Origin: Chloroflexales bacterium
GTDB taxonomy: Bacteria; Chloroflexota; Chloroflexia; Chloroflexales; Chloroflexaceae
Reading direction: 5' to 3'
Length of the DNA stretch: 18,384 nt
Assembly: GCA_013336035.1 (NCBI GenBank)
Contig: JAAXUL010000046.1
Span: forward strand, 1-18,384
Part shown: positions 1 to 5,736 of the stretch, piece by piece
How the letters are laid out: each line of letters opens with the position of its first letter
Numbering within the stretch: the first letter of the stretch is position 1
Position numbers and translations under genes: made by a program
Notes under the pieces: model-generated
Told to the model about the DNA's origin: nothing
Seen by the model: the letters and a program-made list of their open reading frames with translations, nothing else
Databases searched by the model: none

Positions 1-160
1 CCAGCCAGGCCGAGGGCTGGCTCTGGCCCGGCGACCAGGCCACGCGGGCCACTGCGCTGGCGCCATTGACCTGCACGTTGTCCACGCCGGGCAGCCTTTG
101 CAGCACCTCCTCCACCGTGAGCGAGCAGGCCGCGCAATGCATGCCCTCGATCGCGAGGTG
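1..160 (-). other. HMA domain fragment, N-terminus of a metal-transporting P-type ATPase, joined in frame
   Basis: Minus-strand codons contain HLAIEGMHCAAC with the GMxCxxC copper-binding motif (cysteines at residues 396 and 399 of the open frame), followed by VEEVLQRLPGVDNVQVN and VAWSPGQSQPSAWL. This is the betaalphabetabetaalpha heavy-metal-associated fold. The wording, especially the WSPxxxxPSxWL end, recalls the front of CcoI/CopA-like P1B ATPases of Burkholderiales-type proteobacteria. The sequence leaves the window before any transmembrane or phosphorylation (DKTGT) region. An HMA domain appended to a DUF697 protein through a reductase fragment is not an arrangement I know, and I read it as foreign to this contig. 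Confidence 0.6.
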
Positions 161-1321
161 CCTGAAGCTGCAGGTGCTGAGCACCGCGTCGATCCATCCG
201 AGCGCGGGCGTGGCCGAGAGGACGGTCTCCATGTTCGAGTGGACCGAGTATCCGAAGAGGCGGACCTTGCCAGAGGCCTTGGCCTTGCGGGCCTTGCGCA
301 CGCCGAGGCGCCAGCCGGCCTCGATGCTCTTCTCGCGGGCGGCCGCGACGAGGGCCGCGGCGCGCTCGCGGCCGACGCGCATCGCCTCGTCGGCAAGCGC
401 CTTCATACGCTCGCGGCTGAGGATCTGGCCGTCGCTGAACCAGTGCCAGGCCGCCGTGCCAGTGGCATAGGTGCCCGCGTACGAGACGGCCACCTTCGGC
501 ACGACACCCCAGATCGGGATGAGCCCTATCAGGGTGCGGGCTACCTGGCGCCAGACAAAGGCCCCGCCGACCACCGGCGCTATCTCGGCCATGCGCGCCT
601 GAAAGTCGGGCGGGGCGCCGTGGGCCAGGGCCAGGCGGTAGACCATCAGGGACTGGTTCTTGGTGAGTACGATCAGGTCCGCTGCGGCGAATGGCACAGA
701 CAGGACGGGGATCTGCTCGGGGATCGACGAGGCGAAGGCGTAGGTAGCGTTAGAGAGCGAGACCGAGCTCACCAGATCGCGGGCGTAGGTCGAGCGCAGC
801 CCGGGCACGGCGCGGGCCGCGGCCAGACGCCGGTCCTCGGGCAGCCGCTCAAGCAAGGCGGTGCTAAGCAGATCGATGGCCTCGGGCGCGGCCGGGTCGG
901 GCAGCACGACGATACGGGCGTGGGCAAACTCGGGGCGGGGCTGCCCAAGCTCGCCGGGCGAGCTGACGTCACAGATGGCGATCACCGTCGGCAGCGCTAG
1001 CTCACCGAGGTGGGCCAGGGCCCTGGCGCTCGCGCTGCTGATTGGCTCGCGACCATCCACCAGGATGAGGAGCAGATCGGAGCGGCGCAGCTCATCGCCC
1101 GGCTCCCGGTCTGTCAGCGGCCGGTATAGGAACGGGTCGCGTCCGGTGGGGCCGTAGCGGCCGCTACCCGTAGCGCGCAGCAGATCGACCACGCGCGTGT
1201 AGAGCGGGCGTGGCCCAAGGCAGCCAATCGTGACCGGGCGCTCGCTCTCCTCGCTGATCGCCGAGATATCTAGCTCGCGTAGCGTGTTGAAGGCCGTCCC
1301 AAGGTCATTCCAGCTCGGCAC
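1..1321 (-). CDS. DUF697-family membrane protein, 3' end chimeric and cut by the window edge
   Basis: A GTG start at 1321 follows AGGAGG with 7 nt spacing. An ATG 7 bases upstream dies after seven codons, so GTG is the start. The frame stays open to base 1. Residues about 28-190 resemble a degenerate P-loop GTPase (RPVTIGCLGP strand, LLLILVDGREP), but the GKS/T loop is missing. About residues 215-315 look like DUF697: amphipathic helices plus hydrophobic stretches (ARTLIGLIPIWGVVPKV), suggesting membrane association. A basic, Ala-rich coiled helix follows to about residue 348. After that the protein changes identity twice, to an aldo/keto-reductase-like piece and then an HMA domain (separate entries). 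I believe only residues 1 to about 348 belong to this gene; its true C-terminus is not in the window. Function is unknown: DUF697 proteins such as YcjF are membrane proteins of unclear role, often linked to GTPases. Confidence 0.75.
   Translation of the reverse strand, partial: MPSWNDLGTAFNTLRELDISAISEESERPVTIGCLGPRPLYTRVVDLLRATGSGRYGPTGRDPFLYRPLTDREPGDELRRSDLLLILVDGREPISSASARALAHLGELALPTVIAICDVSSPGELGQPRPEFAHARIVVLPDPAAPEAIDLLSTALLERLPEDRRLAAARAVPGLRSTYARDLVSSVSLSNATYAFASSIPEQIPVLSVPFAAADLIVLTKNQSLMVYRLALAHGAPPDFQARMAEIAPVVGGAFVWRQVARTLIGLIPIWGVVPKVAVSYAGTYATGTAAWHWFSDGQILSRERMKALADEAMRVGRERAAALVAAAREKSIEAGWRLGVRKARKAKASGKVRLFGYSVHSNMETVLSATPALGWIDAVLSTCSFRHLAIEGMHCAACSLTVEEVLQRLPGVDNVQVNGASAVARVAWSPGQSQPSAWL
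160..277 (-). other. Aldo/keto-reductase-like coding fragment joined in frame
   Basis: Read on the minus strand in the DUF697 frame, this stretch encodes SGKVRLFGYSVHSNMETVL and then ALGWIDAVL. This matches the strand-helix pattern of aldo/keto reductases, where a [K/E]GKIRFFGxSxHxNM segment follows the catalytic region. It has no place in a DUF697 protein and is only about 35 residues long, far below the roughly 300 of a complete reductase. The entry point lies in the low-complexity RKARKAKASGK stretch, which either parent could encode. The complete aldo/keto reductase at 16707-17648 is a different protein (its equivalent segment reads GKVLYWGTSEW), so this is not a copy of it. Family assignment is from remembered motifs. 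Confidence 0.5.
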
Positions 1322-1352
1322 CGCGCATCCTCCTGCTGTTCTCTACGCCTGG

Positions 1353-1361
1353 ATTATAGCA
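1353..1361 (-). promoter_or_regulatory. Extended -10 promoter for the DUF697 gene
   Basis: On the minus strand this reads TGCTATAAT, a consensus -10 with the upstream TG of an extended -10. No good -35 is visible 16-18 bp upstream, which is usual for extended -10 promoters. Transcription would start about 25 bp before the GTG at 1321. The tRNA promoter facing the other way carries the identical nine bases. Confidence 0.6.
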
Positions 1362-1405
1362 TAGGGCCTCTAGCGAGCGGCGTGCCCATGTGCCGTCAGG
1401 CGCTT

Positions 1406-1433
1406 TTGCCGTCAGATCGGAGTATGCTATAAT
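1406..1433 (+). promoter_or_regulatory. Promoter of tRNA-Gln
   Basis: TTGCCG (1406-1411), a 16-bp spacer and TATAAT (1428-1433), again preceded by TGC as an extended -10. The predicted start, about 1440, is only a few bases ahead of the mature tRNA 5' end at 1444. Confidence 0.7.
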
Positions 1434-1443
1434 GGAGAGGCGT

Positions 1444-1517
1444 TGCCGGGTTGTGTAATGGCAGCACGGCGGACTTTGGATCCGTCTGTCCAGGTTCGAG
1501 TCCTGGCCCGGCAGCCA
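1444..1517 (+). tRNA. tRNA-Gln (anticodon UUG)
   Basis: A full cloverleaf of 74 nt can be folded by hand. The acceptor stem is TGCCGGG with CCCGGCA, discriminator G, and the CCA is encoded. The D stem GTGT/GCAC closes a 7-nt loop. The anticodon stem GCGGA/TCCGT (one G-T pair) holds the loop CTTTGGA with anticodon TTG. A short 4-nt variable loop precedes the T stem CCAGG/CCTGG with loop TTCGAGT. It reads CAA and, by wobble, CAG codons. Because AsnRS and GatC are both in this window, this tRNA may be charged with Glu and transamidated by GatCAB. That is inference, since absence of a GlnRS cannot be judged here. Confidence 0.95.
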
Positions 1518-1607
1518 CAGCCGTCAGCTATAGTGAGGCTGGCCGCCCCGAAACACACAGCAATGGCGTAGAGCATCACCCTGACAGCCGGCCCCCGGCG
1601 GCCATAA

Positions 1608-1640
1608 CCGCTGTGGAGCACGGCTTTATTGTCTTTTTTA
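1608..1640 (+). terminator. Possible weak terminator after tRNA-Gln
   Basis: A short imperfect hairpin (CCG-bulge-TG / CACGG, loop TGGAG, 1608-1623) is followed by a T-rich run that includes CTTTTTT at about 1632-1639. The stem is weak, so some read-through into prs is likely. A separate GCCGG/CCGGC hairpin sits at 1587-1599. Confidence 0.3.
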
Positions 1641-1661
1641 TAGGACAAAGGTACGTCTCCC

Positions 1662-2600
1662 ATGGACGGTCGCCTGCTGATCTTCAGCGGAAATGCCAAC
1701 CCCGAGCTCGCCCGGGATATCGCCACAAGCCTGCGTATGACTGTTGGTCGGGCCATGGTAGGCCAGTTCAAAAATGGTGAGACACGGGTCAAGCTCCATG
1801 ATAATGTTCGCGGCTGCGATGTCTTCGTCATCCAGCCCACCTGCACGCCCGTAGACCACCACCTGATGGAGCTACTGCTGCTCATCGACGCCCTGCGGCG
1901 GGCCTCGGCGCGGCGGGTAACGGCGGTGATTCCGTACTACGGCTACGCCAAGCAGGAAAAGAAGACCGCGGGCCGCGAACCGATCTCGGCCAAGCTCGTC
2001 GCCAACCTGATCCGCACCGCCGGCGCCGACCGCGTGCTGACGATGGACCTCCACGCGCCGGCTATCGAGGGCTTCTTCGACATCCCGGTTGACCACCTGC
2101 AGGCGGCGCCCCTGCTGGCAGACTACATCCACAGCCTGAACCTGCCCAACCCGGTGGTCGTCTCGCCCGACGCGGGGGGCGTGGGCCGCGCCAACCGCTT
2201 CCGCGAGCGGATCGGGGCGGGCCTGGCGATTATCGCCAAGCAGCGCCCCGAGCCCGATATCGCCGAGGTCCTCGAGATGGTCGGCGAGGTAGAGGGCAAG
2301 ACCGCGATTATCGTCGATGATATGATCTCGACGGGCGGCACGCTCGTCGAGGCGGCCGTGGCCCTGATCGAGCGCGGCGCCCGCAAGGTCTACGCGTGCG
2401 CGACCCACGGGATTCTCGCCGCCGACGCCCTCGAGATCATCGCCCGCTCAGACCTGATCGAGACCATCGTCACCAATACTATCCCCCAGAGCGCGACGGC
2501 GGCCGGGGCCCGCGTGCGCACGATTAGCGTCGCACCTCTCTTCGCCGAGGCGATCATGCGTATCCATAAGGATCTCTCGCTGAGCGCGCTCTTTTCTTAA
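1662..2600 (+). CDS. prs: Ribose-phosphate pyrophosphokinase (PRPP synthase)
   Basis: A 312-residue protein, the usual length for class I PRPP synthases. It transfers pyrophosphate from ATP to ribose 5-phosphate, giving PRPP for purine, pyrimidine, histidine, tryptophan and NAD synthesis in the cytoplasm. Visible marks are the substrate-binding start (LLIFSGNANPELARDIA), the flexible-loop region PYYGYAKQEKK (residues 91-101), MDLH with the catalytic-region His131, PDAGGVGRA (169-177) and the PRPP loop VDDMISTGGT (218-227). In well-studied enzymes the loop reads PYxGYARQDRK; here Arg-Gln-Asp is Lys-Gln-Glu, a conservative but noticeable change. The ATG at 1662 is preceded by AAAGG at 10 nt. 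The stop is followed after 27 nt by the next gene, suggesting an operon with the CBS protein and cdd. Confidence 0.95.
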   Translation: MDGRLLIFSGNANPELARDIATSLRMTVGRAMVGQFKNGETRVKLHDNVRGCDVFVIQPTCTPVDHHLMELLLLIDALRRASARRVTAVIPYYGYAKQEKKTAGREPISAKLVANLIRTAGADRVLTMDLHAPAIEGFFDIPVDHLQAAPLLADYIHSLNLPNPVVVSPDAGGVGRANRFRERIGAGLAIIAKQRPEPDIAEVLEMVGEVEGKTAIIVDDMISTGGTLVEAAVALIERGARKVYACATHGILAADALEIIARSDLIETIVTNTIPQSATAAGARVRTISVAPLFAEAIMRIHKDLSLSALFS

Positions 2601-2627
2601 GCCTGACCTATTGGAGGAGTGTACCCG

Positions 2628-3944
2628 TTGGAGGACCCTGAACCTAGTTTGCTGCTGATCGGGGTGGGCCTGTGCCTGCTGGTGCTGGCTTTCACCTCGG
2701 CCGTTGACGCGTCGTTTACTGCGATCAGCCGCCACCGTCTGCACGCTCTGATCGACGACAACAGGCCGCGAACAGGCCGAGCCGTCACCCGGCTCTTCGA
2801 TGACCCCTACCGCTTCAAGACGACCGTCCTCGTGCTCAATACCTGTATGACGATCACCGCCACGGCGCTGACCCTGGCCCTTGTGGGCGGGTACGGCGCC
2901 GCGGCTCTTGCCGGCGGGCTCCTGGCTCTGCTCCTGGCAGTGCTGGTCTTTGGAGAGGTGGTGCCAAAGGCCCTCGCCACACGCAACCCCGAGGCTGCGG
3001 CCCTGTGGCTTGCGGCGCCGCTAAGCACGGTCACGCTGCTCCTCTGGCCTCTGATCACCCTCCTGAGCCTGCCCCTGCGCCCCCTCTATCGGCTCCTCAG
3101 CGGTCGCGACGCCCCCCTGATACCCCTGGTGACAGAGGAGGAGCTGCGCCTGCTGGTGAACGTCGGCGAGGAGGAGGGCCTGATCGAGCACGAGGAGCGC
3201 GCGATGATCGAGAGCGTGTTCGCCTTTGGCGACACCCTGCTGCGCGAGGTGATGGTCCCGCGGGTCGATATCGTCAGCCTCGAGCTAGGCAGCACGCTCG
3301 ATGCGGCCCTGGATATCGTCGGCACCAGCGGCCACTCACGCATCCCCGTCTATGATGAGACGATCGACCACGTGGTCGGCATCCTCTACGCTAAAGATCT
3401 GATCCCGGCGCTGCGAAGCTGCGACCGCGCCACGCCAATCGATGGGCTGATGCGCGCGGTCCACTTCGTGCCCGAGACGATGAAGGTCAGCGCGCTGCTC
3501 GAGGACCTGCAGCGGCGCAGGGTCCATATGGCGATCATCGTCGATGAGTATGGCGGCACCGCCGGGCTGGCGACCATCGAGGACCTGATCGAGCAGATCG
3601 TCGGCGAGATCCAGGATGAGTACGACACAGAGGACCCCTCGGTGCAGCCCGTGAGCGTGGGCGAGTATATCGTCGATGCGCGGGTGCTGATCCACGATAT
3701 CAATGAGCTGCTCGACCTTGAGCTGACCGCGGAGGCCGAGCGGATCGGCGGCCTGATCTACGAGCAGCTTGGCCGTGTGCCACGCGTCGGTGACGAGGTC
3801 GACCTGGGCGAGACAGTGGTGAGCGTCCTTTCAGTCAAGGGGATGCGGGCCAAAAAGCTGCGCATTGTCCGCCGGCAGCACGCCGCGGCCGACGACACCC
3901 AGGTCAGAAGGCTCGTCTCGGGAGGCTTTCGTGGACCAACCTGA
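2628..3944 (+). CDS. CNNM/CorC (HlyC) family membrane protein with CBS pair
   Basis: A 438-residue protein of the DUF21-CBS-CorC_HlyC family, associated with divalent cation (Mg/Co) homeostasis. Residues about 8-160 form the membrane DUF21/CNNM domain with three or four hydrophobic helices. CBS repeats lie at about 210-265 (EVMVPRVDIVSLEL; GHSRIPVYDET) and 275-330, ending in the family signature DEYGGTAGLATIEDLIEQIV (residues 306-325). The CorC_HlyC transporter-associated domain is at about 345-415. Start choice: a GTG at 2619 is only 1 nt from the GGAGG at 2613-2617, whereas the TTG at 2628 sits 8 nt behind GGAGGAG, so TTG is preferred. The last 14 bases overlap cdd. Exact ion specificity cannot be read from the sequence. 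Confidence 0.92.
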   Translation: MEDPEPSLLLIGVGLCLLVLAFTSAVDASFTAISRHRLHALIDDNRPRTGRAVTRLFDDPYRFKTTVLVLNTCMTITATALTLALVGGYGAAALAGGLLALLLAVLVFGEVVPKALATRNPEAAALWLAAPLSTVTLLLWPLITLLSLPLRPLYRLLSGRDAPLIPLVTEEELRLLVNVGEEEGLIEHEERAMIESVFAFGDTLLREVMVPRVDIVSLELGSTLDAALDIVGTSGHSRIPVYDETIDHVVGILYAKDLIPALRSCDRATPIDGLMRAVHFVPETMKVSALLEDLQRRRVHMAIIVDEYGGTAGLATIEDLIEQIVGEIQDEYDTEDPSVQPVSVGEYIVDARVLIHDINELLDLELTAEAERIGGLIYEQLGRVPRVGDEVDLGETVVSVLSVKGMRAKKLRIVRRQHAAADDTQVRRLVSGGFRGPT

Positions 3945-4347
3945 CTACGCGGATCTGGTGGCGGCGGCGTTCACAGCCTGCGATCTGGCGTACGCTCCCT
4001 ACTCTCGCTTTCAGGTTGGGGCGGCAGCGCTCACAGCTTCGGGGCGGATCTTCCGCGGGGGCAACATCGAGAACGCGGCCTACCCGATGACCGTGTGCGC
4101 CGAGCGGGTGGCCCTGTTTAGCGCCTATGCCGCCGGCGAGCGCGAGATCATCGCCCTGGCCGTGGTGACGCCGACCGATGAGGTGGCGAGCCCATGTGGG
4201 GCCTGTCGTCAGGTCTTGCTCGAGCTGGCGCCTAACTGTCAGGTGATCCTGCTGAACAAGGCCGGGCGCCAGCAGCGGACAACCCCGCGTGATCTGCTGC
4301 CTCACGGCTTTGGTCCGACGCAGCTCGAGGAGGCGCGGGGAAGGTAG
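3931..4347 (+). CDS. cdd: Cytidine deaminase
   Basis: A 138-residue protein with the homotetrameric Cdd layout. It deaminates cytidine and deoxycytidine to uridine and deoxyuridine in pyrimidine salvage. Zinc ligands and catalytic Glu are visible as CAE (Cys56, Glu58) and PCGAC (Cys89, Cys92); the substrate-binding FRGGNIENAAYP (41-52) is intact. The GTG start at 3931 follows GGGAGG with 5 nt spacing and lies inside the end of the CBS gene, overlapping its stop by 14 bp, which implies translational coupling. A longer in-frame extension to 3865 is possible but would have no better ribosome site and an atypical, low-complexity N-terminus. The gene is closed by a strong hairpin 13 bp downstream. 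Confidence 0.95.
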   Translation: MDQPDYADLVAAAFTACDLAYAPYSRFQVGAAALTASGRIFRGGNIENAAYPMTVCAERVALFSAYAAGEREIIALAVVTPTDEVASPCGACRQVLLELAPNCQVILLNKAGRQQRTTPRDLLPHGFGPTQLEEARGR

Positions 4348-4359
4348 GGGCCCGAGATC

Positions 4360-4400
4360 GAAATAGGCTGGCGGGGTAGTCCCCGCCAGCCTATTTCTTT
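4360..4400 (+). terminator. Rho-independent terminator of the prs-cdd operon
   Basis: A perfect 17-bp stem (4360-4376 pairing with 4381-4397), loop TAGT, then TTTA. It lies between convergent cdd and the SRP RNA gene and could block transcripts arriving from either side. Confidence 0.92.
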
Positions 4401-4405
4401 ACCTC

Positions 4406-4506
4406 AAAAAAGATGTGGCACCTCGGAACACCCAGAGGAACACGCCTACCGTTGCTGCCTCTCGGCCCTGGCGGGGTTTAGCACGTATCTGCCGTTCTTC
4501 AGTGCC
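4406..4506 (-). ncRNA. ffs: Signal recognition particle RNA (4.5S-type, small bacterial)
   Basis: Read on the minus strand from 4506, the RNA begins GGCAC and ends GUGCC (4421-4417), which close a terminal stem, followed by ACAUC and a six-U tail (4411-4406). Inside, successive 5' and 3' segments pair as in SRP helices: GAAC with GUUC, CAGA with UCUG, ACG with CGU. The apical domain shows CCGCCAGG, a GAGA tetraloop (a GNRA loop in place of the common GGAA) and GGCAGCAACGGUAGGCG. This is the conserved asymmetric-loop sequence that binds Ffh. The 5' end is 7 nt from a consensus extended -10. Mature length is about 90 nt, the short form without an Alu domain. The RNA pairs with Ffh to target nascent membrane proteins to FtsY. 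Identification rests on recognising the motif and the base pairing. Confidence 0.9.
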
Positions 4507-4512
4507 GCTGGC

Positions 4513-4521
4513 ATTATACCA
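4513..4521 (-). promoter_or_regulatory. Extended -10 promoter of the SRP RNA gene
   Basis: On the minus strand this reads TGGTATAAT, a consensus -10 with TG extension, ending 7 nt before the RNA 5' end at 4506. No convincing -35 is seen upstream. Confidence 0.8.
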
Positions 4522-4555
4522 TAGCTGGCCCGTGCTTGTGCAGGGGGGCGACCTA

Positions 4556-4860
4556 CTGTATGAAAGAGTCCATGATCATGTCATGTTGAGAAAAGGGATG
4601 GAGAACATAGCTGTATGAGTAGGGGTGTGGAATGTGTGGAAAGATAGCTCGATAGGGCATTCCAAAGGCGCGGACAGCTGGGGGGATATCATGTGGACGG
4701 CGTGGAAGATCATGTGCACAAGGGGCAGACCTGAGGACATCCGCAGGGTCCGTACACATGTGATCCACGGGTTGTCATGTGAGTTATCCACAAATGGCAT
4801 AAGTTATCCACAGATTACTGGCACTTATCCACAAGTTGGCCACGGCGGCGAAGGGGAAGA
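4556..4860. other. Candidate replication origin (oriC-like DnaA-box region)
   Basis: This is a gene-free stretch between ffs and the DUF151 gene. Bases 4561-4620 are 40% G+C (24 of 60 counted), far below the surroundings, and contain the palindrome CATGATCATG; they could be the unwinding element. Degenerate reverse-orientation DnaA-like boxes TGTGGAATG, TGTGGAAAG and TGTGGACGG lie between 4625 and 4700. The hexamer CATGTG occurs at 4690, 4711, 4757 and 4776, then three perfect DnaA boxes (separate entry). parAB lies 2.5 kb away and parS 10 kb away, which fits an origin-proximal locus. No dnaA or dnaN is adjacent, so the region could instead be a DnaA-titration or regulatory site. No coding sequence is supported here. 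Confidence 0.6.
4761..4833 (+). promoter_or_regulatory. Cluster of three consensus DnaA boxes plus one degenerate box
   Basis: TTATCCACA occurs at 4784-4792, 4804-4812 and 4825-4833, all in the same orientation with start-to-start distances of 20 and 21 bp, about two helical turns. TGATCCACG at 4761-4769 is a two-mismatch relative 23 bp upstream. The phased same-strand arrangement is what a cooperative DnaA filament would use. Confidence 0.85.
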
Positions 4861-4862
4861 CA

Positions 4863-4891
4863 AAGGGCCGCCCATCTACTGGGCGGCCCTT
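4863..4891 (-). terminator. Terminator of the DUF151 gene
   Basis: An 11-bp perfect stem AAGGGCCGCCC / GGGCGGCCCTT with a 7-nt loop. On the minus strand it is followed by TGTCTTCCCC. It lies 18 bp beyond the stop codon of the minus-strand DUF151 gene and shields the DnaA-box region from its transcription. Confidence 0.75.
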
Positions 4892-4908
4892 GGCGGCAAC
4901 GGATAGAT

Positions 4909-5472
4909 CTATGATGACTTTTCGGAGCCGCCCTTAGGTGGGTCATCGAGGTCGAGAGTGTTGATGAAATTGCGGAAGATCGACATCGAGTCGTCGTTGA
5001 GCTCGGGCTCGGCCTCGCTGTCGCCGGTGGGCTCGCTGGCCTGCGGCTCGGGAGTGCTGGCCTGCTCGTCCTCGTCGAAGAAGACGCCAGCCTGGTCGAG
5101 GACCTGCGCCTCGACGAAGATAGGGACGTCGGTGCGCACTGCCAGGGCGATAGCATCGCTCGGGCGCGCGTCGACCTCGATCGTGCGCCCCCGCTGTTCG
5201 ATCACGATACGCGCGAAGAAGGTGTTATCCTGAATATCGTTGACAAAAATGTGGCTGAGCTGGCCGCCCATCTCGCCAATCATTGACTTCAGCAGATCGT
5301 GGGTCATCGGGCGCTGCGGCTCATGGCCTTGGATGGCCATCGCGATCGCGTCAGCCTCGAAGGGCCCGATCCAGATTGGGAGGTAGCGCTTGCTGTCAGT
5401 CTCGCGCAGCACTACCACCCGGTGCTGGGTGAGCAGGCTGACACGAATGCTGTCTACCACGACACGTATCAT
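4909..5472 (-). CDS. Bifunctional nuclease (BFN/DUF151) family protein
   Basis: 187 residues. Residues 1 to about 130 are a complete BFN/DUF151 domain: LRETDSKRYLPIWIGPFEA, AIAMAIQG, RPMTHDLLKSMI and RPSDAIALAVRTDVPIFV are the recognisable conserved blocks. The plant founding member has DNase/RNase activity; in bacteria the role is poorly known. Residues about 135-187 are an acidic, Ser/Pro/Glu-rich tail that ends in a short hydrophobic and charged segment (MSIFRNFINTLDL). The ATG at 5472 follows GAAAGG at 7 nt. The gene is transcribed towards the DnaA-box region and stops at its own hairpin. Bacterial DUF151 proteins are often monocistronic, as here. Confidence 0.88.
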   Translation of the reverse strand: MIRVVVDSIRVSLLTQHRVVVLRETDSKRYLPIWIGPFEADAIAMAIQGHEPQRPMTHDLLKSMIGEMGGQLSHIFVNDIQDNTFFARIVIEQRGRTIEVDARPSDAIALAVRTDVPIFVEAQVLDQAGVFFDEDEQASTPEPQASEPTGDSEAEPELNDDSMSIFRNFINTLDLDDPPKGGSEKSS

Positions 5473-5541
5473 CTGCCGGCCTTTCGTGGAGAGGTTGCGG
5501 CCGAACCGGTGTGACAGAAGCTAGAGAGAGCTCGACCGAAT

Positions 5542-5547
5542 ATAATA
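5542..5547 (-). promoter_or_regulatory. Possible -10 of the DUF151 gene
   Basis: On the minus strand this reads TATTAT, about 70 bp upstream of the ATG at 5472. The -35 at a 17-bp spacing (TCCAGA) is poor, so this is a weak call. Confidence 0.35.
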
Positions 5548-5621
5548 GGACGATCTTACCACGGTCTGGAGCGCTACGCAAGCAACGAAGCCATCCACCG
5601 CCTCTGGGCCGTTGTCGTAGG

Positions 5622-5650
5622 TTGACAAACGGTTCGGCTTTGGGTATCCT
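5622..5650 (+). promoter_or_regulatory. Sigma-70-type promoter for the M23 endopeptidase gene
   Basis: A perfect -35 TTGACA (5622-5627), a 17-bp spacer and TATCCT (5645-5650). The predicted transcript start is near 5657, leaving an 80-nt leader before the coding start. Confidence 0.75.
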
Positions 5651-5736
5651 CGCTGCACTCAGTCACATACCCTCCCTTTGCCCCCGAGCCTGTCAGGGGC
5701 GCTGCTGTTGGCCCTTCGTGCGAGCGGGCGCAGCCT

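Noticed and set aside
98..1000. A 300-codon plus-strand open frame opposite the DUF697 gene
   Set aside because: It is rich in Arg, Gly and Asp with no domain, and is the mirror of a minus-strand gene that has a good ribosome site, promoter and recognisable protein.
1..1321. A new copper-sensing GTPase made by fusing DUF697 and HMA domains
   Set aside because: The link between them is a fragment of a third unrelated family at a window edge, with no complete domain on the far side; assembly error is the simpler reading.
3865..3930. Longer N-terminus for cytidine deaminase
   Set aside because: It would add a Ser/Pro/Arg-rich extension absent from the family, whereas GTG 3931 has a well-placed GGGAGG.
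4684..4833. CRISPR-like or iteron array from the repeated CATGTG and TTATCCACA
   Set aside because: The units are 6-9 bp and match DnaA boxes; there are no long repeats or spacers and no Rep gene.
4625..4906. A 93-codon open frame across the DnaA boxes
   Set aside because: No ribosome site, no family resemblance, and it overlaps the DnaA-box cluster and the DUF151 terminator.
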